The translations under genes were made by a program, and so were the position numbers. The notes under the pieces are model-generated. The model was not told the origin of the DNA. It did not search any database and worked only from the letters and a program-made list of their open reading frames with translations. From Zoogloeaceae bacterium (GTDB lineage Bacteria; Pseudomonadota; Gammaproteobacteria; Burkholderiales; Rhodocyclaceae): a DNA stretch of 12,237 nucleotides. The DNA lies in contig JAISLJ010000144.1 in the NCBI GenBank assembly GCA_031290955.1, positions 1 through 12,237 on the forward strand, written 5' to 3'. Position 1 is the first letter of the stretch. The number at the start of each line of letters is the position of its first letter. This document shows positions 12,052-12,237 of this stretch, in pieces.

Positions 12052-12237
12052 ATGACAGACAATGATGAACTCTTCTTCGCGGAGGAGGAAGACGCTCCCG
12101 CAGCCGAGTCCGCGCAGGCGCCCCGCAGGCCCTGGGTGGTGATGATCGTGGATGACGAGCCGGGCATTCATTCCATTACCCGGCTGGCGCTCGCTGGTTT
12201 TGTTTTCGAGGGGCGCGCGCTGGAATTCATCAGCGCC
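12052..12237 (+). CDS. Response regulator, REC-DUF3369 type (3' truncated by window)
   Basis: Sixty-two codons are visible. An acidic N-terminal tail (NDELFFAEEEDAPA) precedes the start of a receiver domain, VVMIVDDEPGIHSITRLAL (residues 29-47), with acid-pocket Asp34/Asp35; FEGRALEFISA follows. The DELxFA tail plus VDDEPxxHxxTRLAL and FEGRxLEFxSA is the pattern of REC-DUF3369 proteins, which usually end in an HD-GYP cyclic-di-GMP phosphodiesterase or similar output; that part is outside the window. GGAAGG/AGGAAG at 12033-12041 supports ATG 12052; an in-frame ATG at 12031 has no ribosome-binding site. It is transcribed divergently from the porin. Confidence 0.85.
   Translation, partial: MTDNDELFFAEEEDAPAAESAQAPRRPWVVMIVDDEPGIHSITRLALAGFVFEGRALEFISA

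Overview
The window looks like a GC-rich betaproteobacterial chromosome. The main reasons are a classic betaproteobacterial Porin_4-type outer-membrane porin (10690-11811, minus) and, at the right edge, the start of a response regulator of the REC-DUF3369 type. A tRNA with a CAU anticodon, a CheB-type methylesterase and several housekeeping-gene scraps fit the same background. I cannot name the genus.

Layout, left to right. 1-302: a hairpin, a doublet resembling IS21-family terminal repeats, a 12-bp-stem hairpin and the tRNA promoter. 303-379: tRNA-CAU. 525-1241: a CheB methylesterase that lacks its receiver domain. 1321-3981: the centrepiece, a DUF3293-family gene cut in two, with its N-terminal piece near 1321-1440 and its C-terminal piece near 3652-3981. 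Between the pieces, on the opposite strand, lies a two-gene DarT1-NADAR toxin-antitoxin operon (toxin 3495-2314, antitoxin 2257-1589). Its leader is AT-rich and carries two perfect palindromes. 3994-4578: remnants of a Mu-like prophage (an N-truncated gp36/DUF1320 gene and a 37-codon start resembling a head-morphogenesis gene), separated by two adjacent palindromic interspersed repeats (4330-4449).

4627-6386 (minus) is an AT-rich pair of exported-protein genes with a 4-bp ATGA overlap; the upstream one carries an XAC2610-like segment. Its composition contrasts with everything around it. 6727-8295 (plus) encodes a membrane-anchored protein made of about twelve WG repeats. 8528-8897 holds two truncated gene starts back to back (iorA, then a RecF/SMC-like AAA ATPase). 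8894-10411 encodes a protein with two LPS-kinase-like (BUD32/WaaP/InaA) domains in tandem. 10412-10689 is non-coding and consists of degenerate repeats plus the porin terminator. The divergent region 11812-12051 separates the porin from the response regulator, which runs off the window.

Stretches without a gene: 1-302 and 10412-10689 are described above. 6387-6726 holds two hairpins and a doubtful 55-codon ORF. 8296-8527 holds two small hairpins and nothing else I can identify.

The overall picture is a recombination-prone accessory region next to a tRNA. It has at least six truncated or split genes, several interspersed repeats, one probable phage-defence (DarT1-NADAR) insertion and one compositionally foreign operon. 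All identifications come from reading the sequence; no database search was run.
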